Below are positions 37,375 to 47,361 of a stretch of DNA of 64,000 nucleotides, piece after piece; within the stretch, counting starts at the first letter, position 1, and every line of letters starts with the position of its first letter. Source of the stretch: Salinimonas marina (GTDB lineage: Bacteria > Pseudomonadota > Gammaproteobacteria > Enterobacterales > Alteromonadaceae); contig NZ_CP064795.1 in NCBI RefSeq assembly GCF_015644725.1, forward strand, positions 2,602,501-2,666,500. Reading direction: 5' to 3'. A program made the translations under genes and the position numbers. The notes beneath the pieces were generated by a model that saw nothing but the letters and a program-made list of their open reading frames with translations, was not told the origin of the DNA and ran no database searches.

Positions 37375-39297
37375 ATGGGTATTTTTGAACATTACCAGCA
37401 TCGTTACGAAGAACGACAACAAGAAGAATTTACGATTCAGGAATTTCTGGAGATCTGCAAAACCGATCCGTCGGCTTATGCAAATTCTGCGGAACGGTTA
37501 TTACAGGCAATCGGCGAGCCTGAGATGATCGATACATCCAATGATCCAACCTTAAGCCGTATTTTTTCAAATCGGGTGATCGCGCGTTACCCTGCCTTTG
37601 GCGAGTTTTATGGGATGGAAGAAGCCATTGAGCAAATTGTTTCTTATCTTCGCCATGCCGCTCAGGGACTGGAAGAAAAGAAACAAATTCTGTACTTGCT
37701 AGGGCCGGTGGGCGGCGGTAAATCTTCGCTGGCTGAACGACTTAAAGAATTGATGCAAAAGGTCCCTATTTACATGCTCAAGGGATCGCCAACCAACGAC
37801 CATCCGTTCTGTTTGTTCGATCTGGCCGAAGATGGCAGTATTCTTGAACAGGAATACGGCGTACCGAAACGCTACCTGAAAACCATTATGTCGCCCTGGG
37901 CTCGCAAGCGTTTGCACGAATTTGGCGGAGATATTACCAAATTCAAGGTAGTGCGGATGTACCCCTCGGTACTCGACCAAATCGGGATCGCCAAAACCGA
38001 ACCCGGGGATGAGAACAATCAGGATATTTCCTCATTAGTAGGCAAGGTCGACATTCGTCGGTTAGAACAATATGCACAAAATGATCCCGACGCTTACAGC
38101 TATTCAGGGTCCCTGTGTAAAGCCAACCAGGGCCTGATGGAATTTGTGGAGATGTTTAAAGCGCCGATCAAGGTGTTGCACCCATTGCTGACGGCTACCC
38201 AGGAAGGCAATTACAATCCGACCGAAGGGTTCTCGGCCCTGCCTTTTGATGGGCTGATCCTGGCCCATTCTAATGAATCAGAGTGGCAAACTTTTCGCAA
38301 CAATAAGAACAACGAGGCATTTTTAGACCGGGTTTACATTGTAAAAGTCCCTTACTGCCTGCGCTTGTCAGAAGAAATTAAGATTTACCGAAAATTGCTG
38401 GATAGTAGCGAGCTGGCGGGCGCGCCGTGTGCCCCTGACACATTGGAAAGCCTGGCGCAGTTTACTGTTTTGTCTCGCCTCAACGAGCCTGAAAACTCCA
38501 GTGTGTATTCCAAAATGCGAGTCTACGATGGCGAAAGCCTAAAGGATACCGATCCTAAAGCAAAATCGTATCAGGAATACCGTGATTACGCCGGTGTTGA
38601 TGAAGGTATGCAAGGGTTATCCACCCGCTTCGCCTTCAAAATTTTATCCCGGGTGTTTAACTTTGATCATCAGGAAGTCGCGGCCAACCCGGTACACCTG
38701 TTCTATGTCTTAGAACGCCAGATTGAACGCGAGCAGTTTCCACAGGATACCGCCGAACGCTACAAAGAATTTTTAAAAGGGTACCTGGTACCCCGCTATG
38801 TGGAATTTATCGGCAAAGAAATTCAAACCGCGTATCTGGAGTCTTACTCTGAATACGGCCAAAACCTGTTTGATCGGTATGTCACTTATGCCGACTTCTG
38901 GATCCAGGATCAGGAATATCGCGATCCGGAAACCGGCCAGTTGTTTGACCGCGAATCGCTTAACGCCGAGTTAGAAAAAACCGAAAAACCAGCGGGAATT
39001 TCTAACCCGAAAGATTTCCGCAATGAAATTGTCAATTTTGTGTTGCGAGCCCGGGCCAACAATGGTGGCAAAAATGCGTCGTGGACCAGCTATGAAAAGC
39101 TGCGCACTGTAATTGAGAAGAAAATGTTCTCTAACACCGAAGATCTGTTACCGGTTATCTCTTTCAATACTAAGGGATCGACCGAAGACAAGAAAAAACA
39201 CGACGACTTTGTCAACCGCATGACCGAAAAAGGCTACACCCAGAAGCAAGTCAGATTGCTTTGTGAGTGGTACTTACGTGTGCGTAAAGCCTCGTAA
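37375..39297 (+). CDS. PrkA/YeaG serine protein kinase (AAA+ type)
   Basis: 640-residue protein of the PrkA family, an AAA+ domain joined to a kinase-like C-terminal part. It is linked to stress and starvation responses. Walker A GPVGGGKS is at 110-117. The N-terminal FxxxIxEFLEICKTDPSAYANSAERLL segment and the C-terminal KASW-type region are typical. The length matches E. coli YeaG (644). It heads the plus-strand set with yeaH and spoVR, the usual conserved trio. Confidence 0.93.
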   Translation: MGIFEHYQHRYEERQQEEFTIQEFLEICKTDPSAYANSAERLLQAIGEPEMIDTSNDPTLSRIFSNRVIARYPAFGEFYGMEEAIEQIVSYLRHAAQGLEEKKQILYLLGPVGGGKSSLAERLKELMQKVPIYMLKGSPTNDHPFCLFDLAEDGSILEQEYGVPKRYLKTIMSPWARKRLHEFGGDITKFKVVRMYPSVLDQIGIAKTEPGDENNQDISSLVGKVDIRRLEQYAQNDPDAYSYSGSLCKANQGLMEFVEMFKAPIKVLHPLLTATQEGNYNPTEGFSALPFDGLILAHSNESEWQTFRNNKNNEAFLDRVYIVKVPYCLRLSEEIKIYRKLLDSSELAGAPCAPDTLESLAQFTVLSRLNEPENSSVYSKMRVYDGESLKDTDPKAKSYQEYRDYAGVDEGMQGLSTRFAFKILSRVFNFDHQEVAANPVHLFYVLERQIEREQFPQDTAERYKEFLKGYLVPRYVEFIGKEIQTAYLESYSEYGQNLFDRYVTYADFWIQDQEYRDPETGQLFDRESLNAELEKTEKPAGISNPKDFRNEIVNFVLRARANNGGKNASWTSYEKLRTVIEKKMFSNTEDLLPVISFNTKGSTEDKKKHDDFVNRMTEKGYTQKQVRLLCEWYLRVRKAS

Positions 39298-39332
39298 GTT
39301 GCTGTCTATGAGCAAACAACAAGTAGGTGTGT

Positions 39333-40619
39333 ATGGCGCATTTTATCGACCGACGACTGAACAGCAAAGGCAAGAGTACTGTTAATCGCCAACGCTTTTT
39401 ACGTCGCTACAAACAGCAAATAAAACGCGCGGTTTCTGACGCGGTGGGTAATCGTTCGGTCACCGATTTAGAAAGCGGCGAAAAAATCAGTATTCCCACC
39501 CGGGATATCAGCGAGCCGGTGTTTCATACCGGCAAAGGAGGAAAACGGTCGGTAGTGCATCCGGGTAACGATCAGTTCACCGCCGGCGATCGCATTGAGC
39601 GACCGCCACAGGGCCAAGGCGAAGGTCAGGGAGACGGCGATGCCAGTAACTCCGGTGAAGGCGAAGATGAGTTTGTGTTTTCTATTTCCAAAGATGAATA
39701 TCTGGATTTGCTGTTTGATGACCTGGCGCTGCCGAATTTGAAAAAGTCGCAATTTGATAAAGTGGTCGAATACGAAACCTATCGGGCCGGCTATCAAACG
39801 GATGGCGTGCCCAGTAATCTGGATGTGGTGCGTTCATTAAAAGGGTCTATCGCCCGGCGTATTGCGTTAACCGGTAAAGATCGCAGAAAACTAAAGGAGC
39901 TGGAAGCCGAGCTCGAGACCTTGCACAATGATAAGCACGACAACACGCTGGCGATATTAGCCCTGGAAAAAGATATCGAAGCTTTGCGGGCGAAAATTGC
40001 GCGGGTGCCCTTTATCGACACTTTTGATCTGCGTTTCAAAAACTACGACAAACGCCCTATCCCCACCAGCAAAGCAGTAATGTTTTGTCTGATGGATGTA
40101 TCAGGGTCAATGGATCAAACCACTAAAGATATGGCAAAACGCTTTTATATCTTGCTGTATTTGTTTTTAACCCGTACTTACGAAAATGTTGAAGTGGTGT
40201 ATATACGCCATCACACCCAGGCCAAAGAAGTCGACGAGCACGAGTTTTTCTATTCTCAGGAAACCGGCGGTACCATCGTCTCCAGCGCTTTAAAGTTAAT
40301 GGATGAGATTATTAAAGATCGCTATTGCGACTCTAACTGGAATATTTATGGGGCGCAGGCATCCGATGGCGACAACTGGGCCGACGATTCACCTCACTGT
40401 CGTAACCTGCTTTTAAAAGATATTCTGCCGCTTACCCGGTACTTTGCCTACATAGAGATTACTGAACGCCAGCATCAAAGCTTGTGGCGTGAATACCAGG
40501 CGATAGAAGCCGGGTGCGACAATTTTGTCTGTAAGCATATTCAAAGCGTGAGCGATATCTACCCGGTCTTTCGTGAACTTTTTGCCCGCGATAAGCAGGT
40601 GGCCACCACCGGAGGTTAA
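39333..40619 (+). CDS. YeaH/YhbH family protein (DUF444, VWA-like)
   Basis: 428-residue protein of the DUF444 family. It has the N-terminal [21 protein letters not shown] signature, a glycine-rich linker ([17 protein letters not shown] near 94-111) and a MIDAS-like DVSGSMD at 255-261, which suggests a von Willebrand A fold. The ATG at 39333 is preferred over the in-frame GTG at 39327. The spoVR gene starts 2 bp after its stop. It works with YeaG-type kinases in stress responses; the molecular role is unclear. Confidence 0.92.
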   Translation: MAHFIDRRLNSKGKSTVNRQRFLRRYKQQIKRAVSDAVGNRSVTDLESGEKISIPTRDISEPVFHTGKGGKRSVVHPGNDQFTAGDRIERPPQGQGEGQGDGDASNSGEGEDEFVFSISKDEYLDLLFDDLALPNLKKSQFDKVVEYETYRAGYQTDGVPSNLDVVRSLKGSIARRIALTGKDRRKLKELEAELETLHNDKHDNTLAILALEKDIEALRAKIARVPFIDTFDLRFKNYDKRPIPTSKAVMFCLMDVSGSMDQTTKDMAKRFYILLYLFLTRTYENVEVVYIRHHTQAKEVDEHEFFYSQETGGTIVSSALKLMDEIIKDRYCDSNWNIYGAQASDGDNWADDSPHCRNLLLKDILPLTRYFAYIEITERQHQSLWREYQAIEAGCDNFVCKHIQSVSDIYPVFRELFARDKQVATTGG

Positions 40620-40621
40620 TT

Positions 40622-42142
40622 ATGACAAAGGCACAAAAAGCACAACAACCGCTTAGCGATGGCCCTGACTGGAATTTTGACTTACTCGAACAGTACGAAT
40701 TTCACATTGACCGTATCGCCAAAAACTTTCGACTGGACACCTACCCCAATCAAATTGAGGTGATCACCGCTGAACAGATGATGGATGCCTATGCCAGTAT
40801 CGGCATGCCTATCAATTACAGCCACTGGTCGTTTGGCAAAAAGTTTATTCAGACTGAGCAGCAATACCGGCGCGGCCAGATGGGCCTGGCGTATGAAATT
40901 GTGATCAACTCGGATCCCTGCATCGCTTATCTGATGGAAGAAAATACCATTACCTTACAAGCGCTGGTGATGGCCCATGCCTGCTATGGCCACAATTCCT
41001 TTTTTAAAGGCAACTATCTTTTTGAAACCTGGACTGATGCCAGCTCTATTATTGATTATTTGGTGTTTGCGAAAAACTATATTGCCAAATGCGAAGAAAA
41101 ATATGGCACCAGTGAGGTGGAAGATATTCTGGACTCGTGCCATGCATTGATGAATTACGGGGTCGATCGATACAAGCGGCCACAAAAGATCTCCATTCAG
41201 GAAGAAATGAATCGCCAGCATCAACGTGAAGAGTACCTGCAATCGCAGGTGAATGAACTGTGGCGGACGCTTCCTGAGGTTAAAGCAGAACAGCGTTCCC
41301 ATACCTCACATTTTCCCCAGGAGCCGCAAGAAAATCTGCTGTATTTTATTGAGAAAAATGCGCCCTTACTGGAGTCATGGCAACGTGAACTGGTGCGTAT
41401 TGTTCGCAAAGTCTCACAATATTTCTATCCCCAAAAACAAACTCAGGTAATGAATGAAGGCTGGGCGTGCTTTTGGCACTATCATATTTTGACCCAGATG
41501 TATGATGAAGGCCTGGTGACCGATAGATTTATGCTGGAGTTTTTACACAATCATACCAGTGTGGTGATGCAGCCTGACTACAACAGTCCTTACTACTCAG
41601 GCATCAATCCCTATGCTCTGGGATTTAATATGTTTATGGATATCAAGCGCATTTGCCAGCACCCTACCGAGGAAGATTATCGGTTTTTACCGGACATTGC
41701 GGGCAGCGACTGGCTTGATACTGTGCATTTTGCCATGCATAACTTTAAGGATGAGAGCTTTATTAGTCAGTTTTTATCGCCCAAACTGATGCGTGACTTC
41801 CGGTTATTTGCGGTGGAAGACGATGCGAGCCGACCTTACGTCAGTGTTAGTGCCATTCATGATGAAAGTGGTTATCAGATGATTCGGGAAAAATTGTCGG
41901 CGCAATACAATCTCAGTAACTTGGAACCCAACATTCAGGTTTACAATGTCGATGTACGAGGTGACCGCTCACTTACTTTGCGTTATATCCCTCAGCAAGG
42001 CATTCCTCTGGCCGACTCCCGAGATAAGGTGATGCGCCACCTACATCGCCTATGGAAATTTGATGTCAGGCTAGAACAGGAGCATGAAGATGGCGCCATT
42101 GAGGTCATTGCCGCCAGCCAGGGGAAATCGAATGCAGCCTAA
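40622..42142 (+). CDS. SpoVR family protein (YcgB-like)
   Basis: 506-residue SpoVR-family protein, cytoplasmic and without membrane segments. Family phrases NYSHWSFGKKF, MAHACYGHNSFFKGNYLF, NEGWACFWHYHI and NPYALGFNMF are clear. His and Glu residues in these motifs suggest a metal site. It completes the prkA-yeaH-spoVR operon; the function in non-sporulating bacteria is tied to stress and stationary phase. Its stop overlaps the convergent next gene by four bases. Confidence 0.94.
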   Translation: MTKAQKAQQPLSDGPDWNFDLLEQYEFHIDRIAKNFRLDTYPNQIEVITAEQMMDAYASIGMPINYSHWSFGKKFIQTEQQYRRGQMGLAYEIVINSDPCIAYLMEENTITLQALVMAHACYGHNSFFKGNYLFETWTDASSIIDYLVFAKNYIAKCEEKYGTSEVEDILDSCHALMNYGVDRYKRPQKISIQEEMNRQHQREEYLQSQVNELWRTLPEVKAEQRSHTSHFPQEPQENLLYFIEKNAPLLESWQRELVRIVRKVSQYFYPQKQTQVMNEGWACFWHYHILTQMYDEGLVTDRFMLEFLHNHTSVVMQPDYNSPYYSGINPYALGFNMFMDIKRICQHPTEEDYRFLPDIAGSDWLDTVHFAMHNFKDESFISQFLSPKLMRDFRLFAVEDDASRPYVSVSAIHDESGYQMIREKLSAQYNLSNLEPNIQVYNVDVRGDRSLTLRYIPQQGIPLADSRDKVMRHLHRLWKFDVRLEQEHEDGAIEVIAASQGKSNAA

Positions 42143-43071
42143 CCGGATTCGTTGCACACCACCGCCAGCTGACGAGCATCCTGACTGATGTGCAGGCGGC
42201 TGCCCCCTTCCGGGCAATAGGTTTTAAGATCTAACCAGGGCTGCCAGTCACCACTGTTGGCAGTTTGAGCGTCCGACGCTAAGGTTACATCGGCGCCCGG
42301 CTCATTAAAGTCCCAGGCATAAATCTGGGTATCTACCAGCGTCAGGGCTTTGGCATCGGGTGCCCAGGCCATGTAGTAGGCATCGTCAGGCAAAGTTACC
42401 AGCAAACTGGTTTTTTCTGCTTTGGGGTCATAACTCATCAGGGTCCAGGGTTGTTGGGCAGGCGCCGGATTTTTGGTGTAGCTAAACAAATGCGTATTGG
42501 GTATTGCCCACAGACTGGGCCCGATATTTTTGTCGATGACGGTGGGTGACAAATCTGCAGCCAGCCGCTGCAGCGTATGCGTTTCGCCAAGCACAAACGC
42601 CAATGCTTCGTCGCTATTCACCCATACGTGATATCCAATAGGCTCCAACCCGGTGAAGCGATAGTTTTCTTTGTGGGTATAAATCCATAACCACTGCTTG
42701 TTTTGTTTATCCACGCGAATCGCCGAAAACCCATTTTTCTCAGGCAAAGGAGTCGGTGAATATTCAGACTCAGCCGTGTGGGTCAGATTACGATGAAAGC
42801 CCCGGCTGATATCAAACTTCATAATATCGGTTTGTCTGGCCATGCCGGCCGCATAGCTTTGGGTATAATACAGTGCCTGTTCCTGGGCAAAAAAATACGG
42901 CTGGTTGGTATAACTGTTGGTGTCAGTGAGTTTACGGGCATGCTCAATAACCGGCTGCTGTTCATCATAGGATAAATCAAACAACCATAAGTTCGACACC
43001 GTGGTCTGCGCCAATACCGGGCAGGTAAAGGCTATCCACCCAATTATCATAGTTAAGCTACGACCTTTCAT
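42139..43071 (-). CDS. Exported beta-propeller (TolB/WD40-like) protein
   Basis: 310-residue protein with a signal peptide (about 1-22, ending CPVLAQ). The rest has repeated short strands with W, D and Y (SNLWLFDLSYD, QWLWIYTHKE, AYYMAWAPDAKALTLVD, DARQLAVVC) as in TolB-like propellers. No catalytic motif is seen. It lies 20 bp after the MFS gene on the same strand. The function is not known. Confidence 0.7.
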   Translation of the reverse strand: MKGRSLTMIIGWIAFTCPVLAQTTVSNLWLFDLSYDEQQPVIEHARKLTDTNSYTNQPYFFAQEQALYYTQSYAAGMARQTDIMKFDISRGFHRNLTHTAESEYSPTPLPEKNGFSAIRVDKQNKQWLWIYTHKENYRFTGLEPIGYHVWVNSDEALAFVLGETHTLQRLAADLSPTVIDKNIGPSLWAIPNTHLFSYTKNPAPAQQPWTLMSYDPKAEKTSLLVTLPDDAYYMAWAPDAKALTLVDTQIYAWDFNEPGADVTLASDAQTANSGDWQPWLDLKTYCPEGGSRLHISQDARQLAVVCNESG

Positions 43072-43090
43072 ATCTATTCCTTGTTATGTT

Positions 43091-44299
43091 TTACGCCTGC
43101 ACAGAAACGCTATGATTCATTTGCTGAGGCCGACAACCCAGCATAATCAAACCGCCTAGCAGTCCGGTAAAGGCGGCCAGCATAAAGGTCAGCTCGGCAT
43201 TGGTCCCCTGCTCCCACAGTTGTCCGGCCCCATAGTTACCTAATGCCCCGCCCAAACCAAATGCCACCGAAATATACAATGCCTGCCCCCGGCTGTGATA
43301 CTGAGCAGGTAAAAAACGGTGGATAAAATGCACTGAAGCCGCATGCGTCAGGCCAAAGCTCAACGCATGAATCAGCTGCGCCGCTATAACGACCCATGGG
43401 TAGTGGGCAAAGCTGGCAAAGGCATACCAACGCGCAGCCGTTCCAAGCATGCACACCATTAACAACCACCACACGCCAAACCGACTGATCAGCCGGGAGG
43501 CCAGCAAAAAGATACCCACTTCAGCAGCAACACCTAAAGCAATCAAAAAGCCGGTTTGTTGGCCAGTGTACTGCAGGTCGCGCAGATAAAGCGCGAAAAA
43601 TCCGTAATAAGGTCCAAAGCTAATTTGTAGCAGGGTGGCGCTAACCAAAAAAACCACAAAGGGGCGACGGGTTACGTAGCGCCATACTGAACCGCGATTG
43701 CCTTCTGAATAACGCGGTGTGGCGGGTTGGCGGATGAACAGTGAGGCGACAAACAACGCACTCAGAACGCCCATACTTACGATCACCGGGGTTTCAGAGC
43801 TAAACACATCCAGCGCTTTACCAACCGCGACGGTGAAAACAATAAAGCCGATGCTGCCCCACAAGCGAATTTTGCCGTAGCTTACCCGGGTGGGAGCTAC
43901 CGACTGCATGGTAATCACTTCTAGCTGTGGCAGCACCGCGGTCCAGAACATCATCATCAAACCAAATGACAATGTCAGTCCCCAGAACCCTGAAAAATAA
44001 AAGACACTGGTAAAGGATAAGGCACTGAGTAAACATCCGGCCCGCAGAATAAAGGCGGTCCGCCCTGTCTTATCTGCCAGACTCGCCCACAGTGAAGGGC
44101 CAATAATTCGGGACAAGGTGATAACGGCAAATAAGTTACCAATATCGGCCGAGGTAAACCCCCGACCATCCAGGAAAATCCCCAGATACGGTACCAGTAC
44201 GCCCAGCTGCCCAAAGTACAACAGGTAGGTGATGGCCAGTAACAAAAAATTTAAGGGTTGGTGGGCAGGCCCCACAACCTGAGGCGCAGGGCTGGTCAC
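43091..44299 (-). CDS. MFS transporter, PPP/HcaT-like
   Basis: 402-residue, 12-helix major facilitator. It starts in NFLLLAITYLLYFGQLGVLVPYLGIFLDGRGF and has conserved ADKTGR-type loops, as in the 3-phenylpropionate/HcaT (MFS_1_like) group. It abuts aroC with the ATG right after its stop. The substrate cannot be told. Confidence 0.85.
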   Translation of the reverse strand: MTSPAPQVVGPAHQPLNFLLLAITYLLYFGQLGVLVPYLGIFLDGRGFTSADIGNLFAVITLSRIIGPSLWASLADKTGRTAFILRAGCLLSALSFTSVFYFSGFWGLTLSFGLMMMFWTAVLPQLEVITMQSVAPTRVSYGKIRLWGSIGFIVFTVAVGKALDVFSSETPVIVSMGVLSALFVASLFIRQPATPRYSEGNRGSVWRYVTRRPFVVFLVSATLLQISFGPYYGFFALYLRDLQYTGQQTGFLIALGVAAEVGIFLLASRLISRFGVWWLLMVCMLGTAARWYAFASFAHYPWVVIAAQLIHALSFGLTHAASVHFIHRFLPAQYHSRGQALYISVAFGLGGALGNYGAGQLWEQGTNAELTFMLAAFTGLLGGLIMLGCRPQQMNHSVSVQA

Positions 44300-45403
44300 C
44301 TATTCTTTAGCCTGTCCGGGGATAGGCGGCGTCCGGCTTTTAACCTGCGCATTCTGGGCCCGGTGACGTAAACAATGATCAAGCAATGTTATCGCCAGCA
44401 TGGCCTCGGCAATCGGCACGGCGCGTATACCAACACATGGGTCGTGACGGCCTTTGGTTACAATCTCTATATCATTACCATCAACATCAATGGTGGAGCC
44501 CGGCACAGATATACTGGAAGTGGGCTTTAAGGCCATGTGTACGGTGATGTCCTGGCCAGAGGAAATGCCTCCCAATACCCCACCAGCATGATTACTGGCA
44601 AACCCCTGAGGCGTCAGGGCATCCCGGTGTTCACTACCTTTTTGTTCAACGACCTTGAAGCCATCACCAATTTCCACGCCTTTCACCGCATTGATGCCCA
44701 TCATGGCACTGGCAATATCGGCATCCAAACGATCAAATACCGGCTCGCCCCACCCGGCAGGTACCCCGGTGGCGATAACAGAGACTTTAGCCCCAATAGA
44801 ATCACCGGACTTTTTTAATTCGCGCATATACTCATCCAGTGCTTCCAGCTTGGAGGCATCGGGACAAAAAAACGGATTGGTATTGGTGATCGCTGGGTCC
44901 ACCTCATCAATTTTTACCGGCCCAAGCTGGGATAAAAACCCATGAATTTGTACCCCAAAGTAATCTTTAAGATACTTTTTAGCAATGCCGCCGGCGGCCA
45001 CCCGAATCGCGGTTTCACGCGCTGATGAGCGCCCGCCGCCGCGGTAATCGCGGGTACCGTATTTTTGTTCGTAGGTGTAATCAGCATGGCCTGGACGAAA
45101 GCGGTCTTTGATATTGGAATAATCCTGGCTGCGTTGATCTTTGTTTTTAATCAACACGCCAATGCTGGTGCCGGTGGTTTTACCTTCAAATACCCCCGAT
45201 AAAATCTGGACTTCATCGTCTTCGCGACGCGCGGTGGTGTACCGCGAGGTGCCGGGTTTGCGCCGGTCTAAATCCAGCTGTAAATCGGCTTCACAAAGTT
45301 CAAGCCCGGGCGGGCAACCATCAATAACTCCACCAATGGCTATGCCATGGCTTTCACCAAAGGTGGTAACGGTAAAAAGTTTACCAAAACTGTTTCCTGA
45401 CAT
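44300..45403 (-). CDS. aroC: Chorismate synthase
   Basis: 367-residue enzyme that makes chorismate from EPSP with reduced FMN, the last shikimate-pathway step. Motifs [51 protein letters not shown] and GRSSARETA are diagnostic. It follows prmB at 3 bp and precedes the MFS gene, the same prmB-aroC order as in E. coli. Confidence 0.98.
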   Translation of the reverse strand: MSGNSFGKLFTVTTFGESHGIAIGGVIDGCPPGLELCEADLQLDLDRRKPGTSRYTTARREDDEVQILSGVFEGKTTGTSIGVLIKNKDQRSQDYSNIKDRFRPGHADYTYEQKYGTRDYRGGGRSSARETAIRVAAGGIAKKYLKDYFGVQIHGFLSQLGPVKIDEVDPAITNTNPFFCPDASKLEALDEYMRELKKSGDSIGAKVSVIATGVPAGWGEPVFDRLDADIASAMMGINAVKGVEIGDGFKVVEQKGSEHRDALTPQGFASNHAGGVLGGISSGQDITVHMALKPTSSISVPGSTIDVDGNDIEIVTKGRHDPCVGIRAVPIAEAMLAITLLDHCLRHRAQNAQVKSRTPPIPGQAKE

Positions 45404-45406
45404 TGT

Positions 45407-46348
45407 CTACCGACCTTCCTGCGAATTGAAAAACTGTACCAGGGTTTCTTTGGAAACCGCGAAAATACCATGGCCGCCCTGAGCAAAGTCGAGCCACTGC
45501 ACCGCAAGTCCGGCAAAGCGATGCTGCATATGCACTTCACTATTGCCTACCTCGACAAACATCCAGCCGCCATCGTTAAGGTACTGGGTCGCCTGACGCA
45601 GCATTTGTTCTACCAAATCAAGACCATCATCTCCTGCGGCCAGCGCCAGCTCTGGTTCATGCTGAAACTCTTCCGGTAAGTCGGCCATATCTTCGGCATC
45701 GACATAGGGTGGGTTGGAGACAATAAGATCGTAACGCTGTCCCTGCAGGCTGCTGAATAAATCAGACTCGATGGGATAAACCCGATCGGCAAGCTGATGT
45801 TCCTGAATGTTCATATCAGCCACTTCCAGCGCATCCGGGCTGATATCTACCGCATCAATTTGTGCCTCTGGAAACTGGTGGGCCAGGGCAATAGCAATGC
45901 AGCCACCGCCAGTGCACATATCCAGAATGGCGGCAGGCGGCGACGCCAGAAAAGATTCAAAGCCGGTTTCTATCAGCTCGGCAAAGGGTGACCGCGGAAT
46001 AAGTACGCGCTCATCAACATAAAACGGTAAGCCACAAAACCATGCCTCATTGGTAATATAAGGCAGTGGCAAACGTGTTTGTACGCGCTTTAATACCAGC
46101 TCTGCTACCATTTCGCGCTCACCTTTGGTCAGTCTGGCCGAAAACAGGCCGTCACCGGTCTGGGCTGGCAGATTTTGAGGTAAATGCAATCCATGTAATA
46201 CCAGGGATACCGCTTCATCCCAGGCATTGTCGGTGCCATGTCCATAATACAGCTGAGCATCATTGAACCGGCTCACCGACCAGCGCACCATATCTAAAAT
46301 ACTATGAAGGTCGTTGATGGCTTCATCCAGATAAATTTTGTCCGTCAT
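45407..46348 (-). CDS. prmB: Ribosomal protein L3 glutamine methyltransferase
   Basis: 313-residue SAM-dependent methyltransferase that methylates a Gln of ribosomal protein L3. The SAM site DMCTGGGCIAIALA is at 143-156 and the NPPY catalytic motif is at 212-215. Length and N-terminal helical domain match PrmB (310). The divergent smrB gene 144 bp away is the usual neighbour. Confidence 0.95.
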   Translation of the reverse strand: MTDKIYLDEAINDLHSILDMVRWSVSRFNDAQLYYGHGTDNAWDEAVSLVLHGLHLPQNLPAQTGDGLFSARLTKGEREMVAELVLKRVQTRLPLPYITNEAWFCGLPFYVDERVLIPRSPFAELIETGFESFLASPPAAILDMCTGGGCIAIALAHQFPEAQIDAVDISPDALEVADMNIQEHQLADRVYPIESDLFSSLQGQRYDLIVSNPPYVDAEDMADLPEEFQHEPELALAAGDDGLDLVEQMLRQATQYLNDGGWMFVEVGNSEVHMQHRFAGLAVQWLDFAQGGHGIFAVSKETLVQFFNSQEGR

Positions 46349-46492
46349 TAGGCACCCGGTACATCCGCTAAATTAAAGCTGGTATCATACCCAAAGATAA
46401 CCAGCGCGCCCATGACTAATTTGGCCGTTAGCACTTGAATCTGAATTTAACCGGGGGCGGCATAATCAGCGCCTCGTACCAACAGGGTTTTC

Positions 46493-47056
46493 ATGGCAGA
46501 CGATACAACCGGTAACGACTCACAAGATGACGATTTCGCATTGTTCCGGGAAACCATGGGCGCGGTTAAACCATTGGCTCAGGATAAAATAACCCCGTAT
46601 AAGACGTTATCCCCCACTCCCGCTCAACAAGCCCGCCGGCGGGGACAGGCCCAGCAGCGCCAGGCGACCGCCAGCTTCGCGTTTTCAGATATTTATCAGG
46701 CAGCACTGCCTGAAGCAGGCCCGATGCGGTATTGCCGTGACAATGTGTCGACCCACTATTTAAAACAATTACGCCGGGGCGACTATTATCCCGAACTGAT
46801 TCTCGATTTGCATGGCCTGACCCGGGAAACCGCGAAACTGGAACTCAGTGCGTTATTACATACCGCGCACAAACAACTGATTAATTGTGTCGGGGTGGTG
46901 CATGGCATCGGTTCAGGGGTATTGAAAAGAGCGTTACCTCACCTGCTGGTACAACATCCGCATGTGATGGCGTTTCACCAGGCTCCGCTCGAGCATGGCG
47001 GTCAGGGCGCGTTGCTGGTGTTGGTAGAAACCGCTGAGCCTACGCATTTTCGTTAG
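46493..47056 (+). CDS. smrB: SmrB, Smr-domain endonuclease (ribosome rescue)
   Basis: 187-residue protein with a C-terminal Smr domain (LDLHGLTRETAKLELSALL, VVHGIGSGVLKRALPHLL) and a basic Gln/Arg-rich N-terminal part. SmrB cuts mRNA between collided ribosomes. The ATG lies just after AACAGGGTTTTC with only a weak ribosome site. Divergent from prmB, as in E. coli. Confidence 0.94.
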   Translation: MADDTTGNDSQDDDFALFRETMGAVKPLAQDKITPYKTLSPTPAQQARRRGQAQQRQATASFAFSDIYQAALPEAGPMRYCRDNVSTHYLKQLRRGDYYPELILDLHGLTRETAKLELSALLHTAHKQLINCVGVVHGIGSGVLKRALPHLLVQHPHVMAFHQAPLEHGGQGALLVLVETAEPTHFR

Positions 47057-47242
47057 CGCTTAAAGTGCTTGCTCCGGCAGGCATAGCGCTCCTGCATCGA
47101 TAGCGCCACATCAGTGTCTGGTTTAGCACCTTTTTAGTGGAGACATGGTCCCGAATCCAGGCTGCGCCCTGCCGGGTAACAGCAACAGCTGCCTCAATAA
47201 AAAAACCTGAATAAAAAAGAAACAAAAAGACACCAACTGCTA

Positions 47243-47265
47243 TTGCAAATCATTATCATTTACAA
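47243..47265. promoter_or_regulatory. Orphan Fur box
   Basis: The region reads TTGCAAATCATTATCATT; the other strand gives TGATAATGATTTGCA, matching 12 of 14 of the Fur core. No iron gene follows on either strand within 100 bp. TTGCAA at 47243-47248 could double as a -35 box with a weak -10 (TAATCT) 17 bp later. Confidence 0.65.
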
Positions 47266-47271
47266 TAATCT

Positions 47272-47361
47272 GGTTCTGCCTGTTTGGCGTTAAGGTGATT
47301 TAACGGTCTTGGCTTAGCGTCGGTGCTGGGCGGGTGTGTGGTGCGCCTGCCCAGCCATTTT
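47272..47361 (+). ncRNA. Candidate Fur-controlled small RNA
   Basis: A short transcript could start just after the Fur box and end at the strong plus-strand terminator, giving about 85-90 nt, a RyhB-like size. No ORF with a ribosome site is inside. I do not see the RyhB seed sequence, so this is inferred from layout only. The other reading is that the terminator serves smrB. Confidence 0.35.
47329..47358 (+). terminator. Rho-independent terminator (candidate sRNA or smrB)
   Basis: The stem GCTGGGCGGG pairs with CCTGCCCAGC (ten pairs, one G-U) around a GTGTGGTGCG-type loop and is followed by CATTTTT. The T run exists only in the plus direction. Confidence 0.75.

Larger units (their letters stand above)
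47057..47361. other. Intergenic region with Fur box and terminator
   Basis: 305 bp between smrB and the transglycosylase gene. A Fur box and an intrinsic terminator, given separately, outline a possible short transcript. A 61-codon minus-strand frame (47040-47225) overlaps smrB and is not supported. Confidence 0.55.

Noticed and set aside
47040..47225. 61-codon minus-strand ORF downstream of the Fur box
   Set aside because: Overlaps the end of smrB, has no ribosome site and is not like known small iron-uptake proteins; kept only as a remote possibility.
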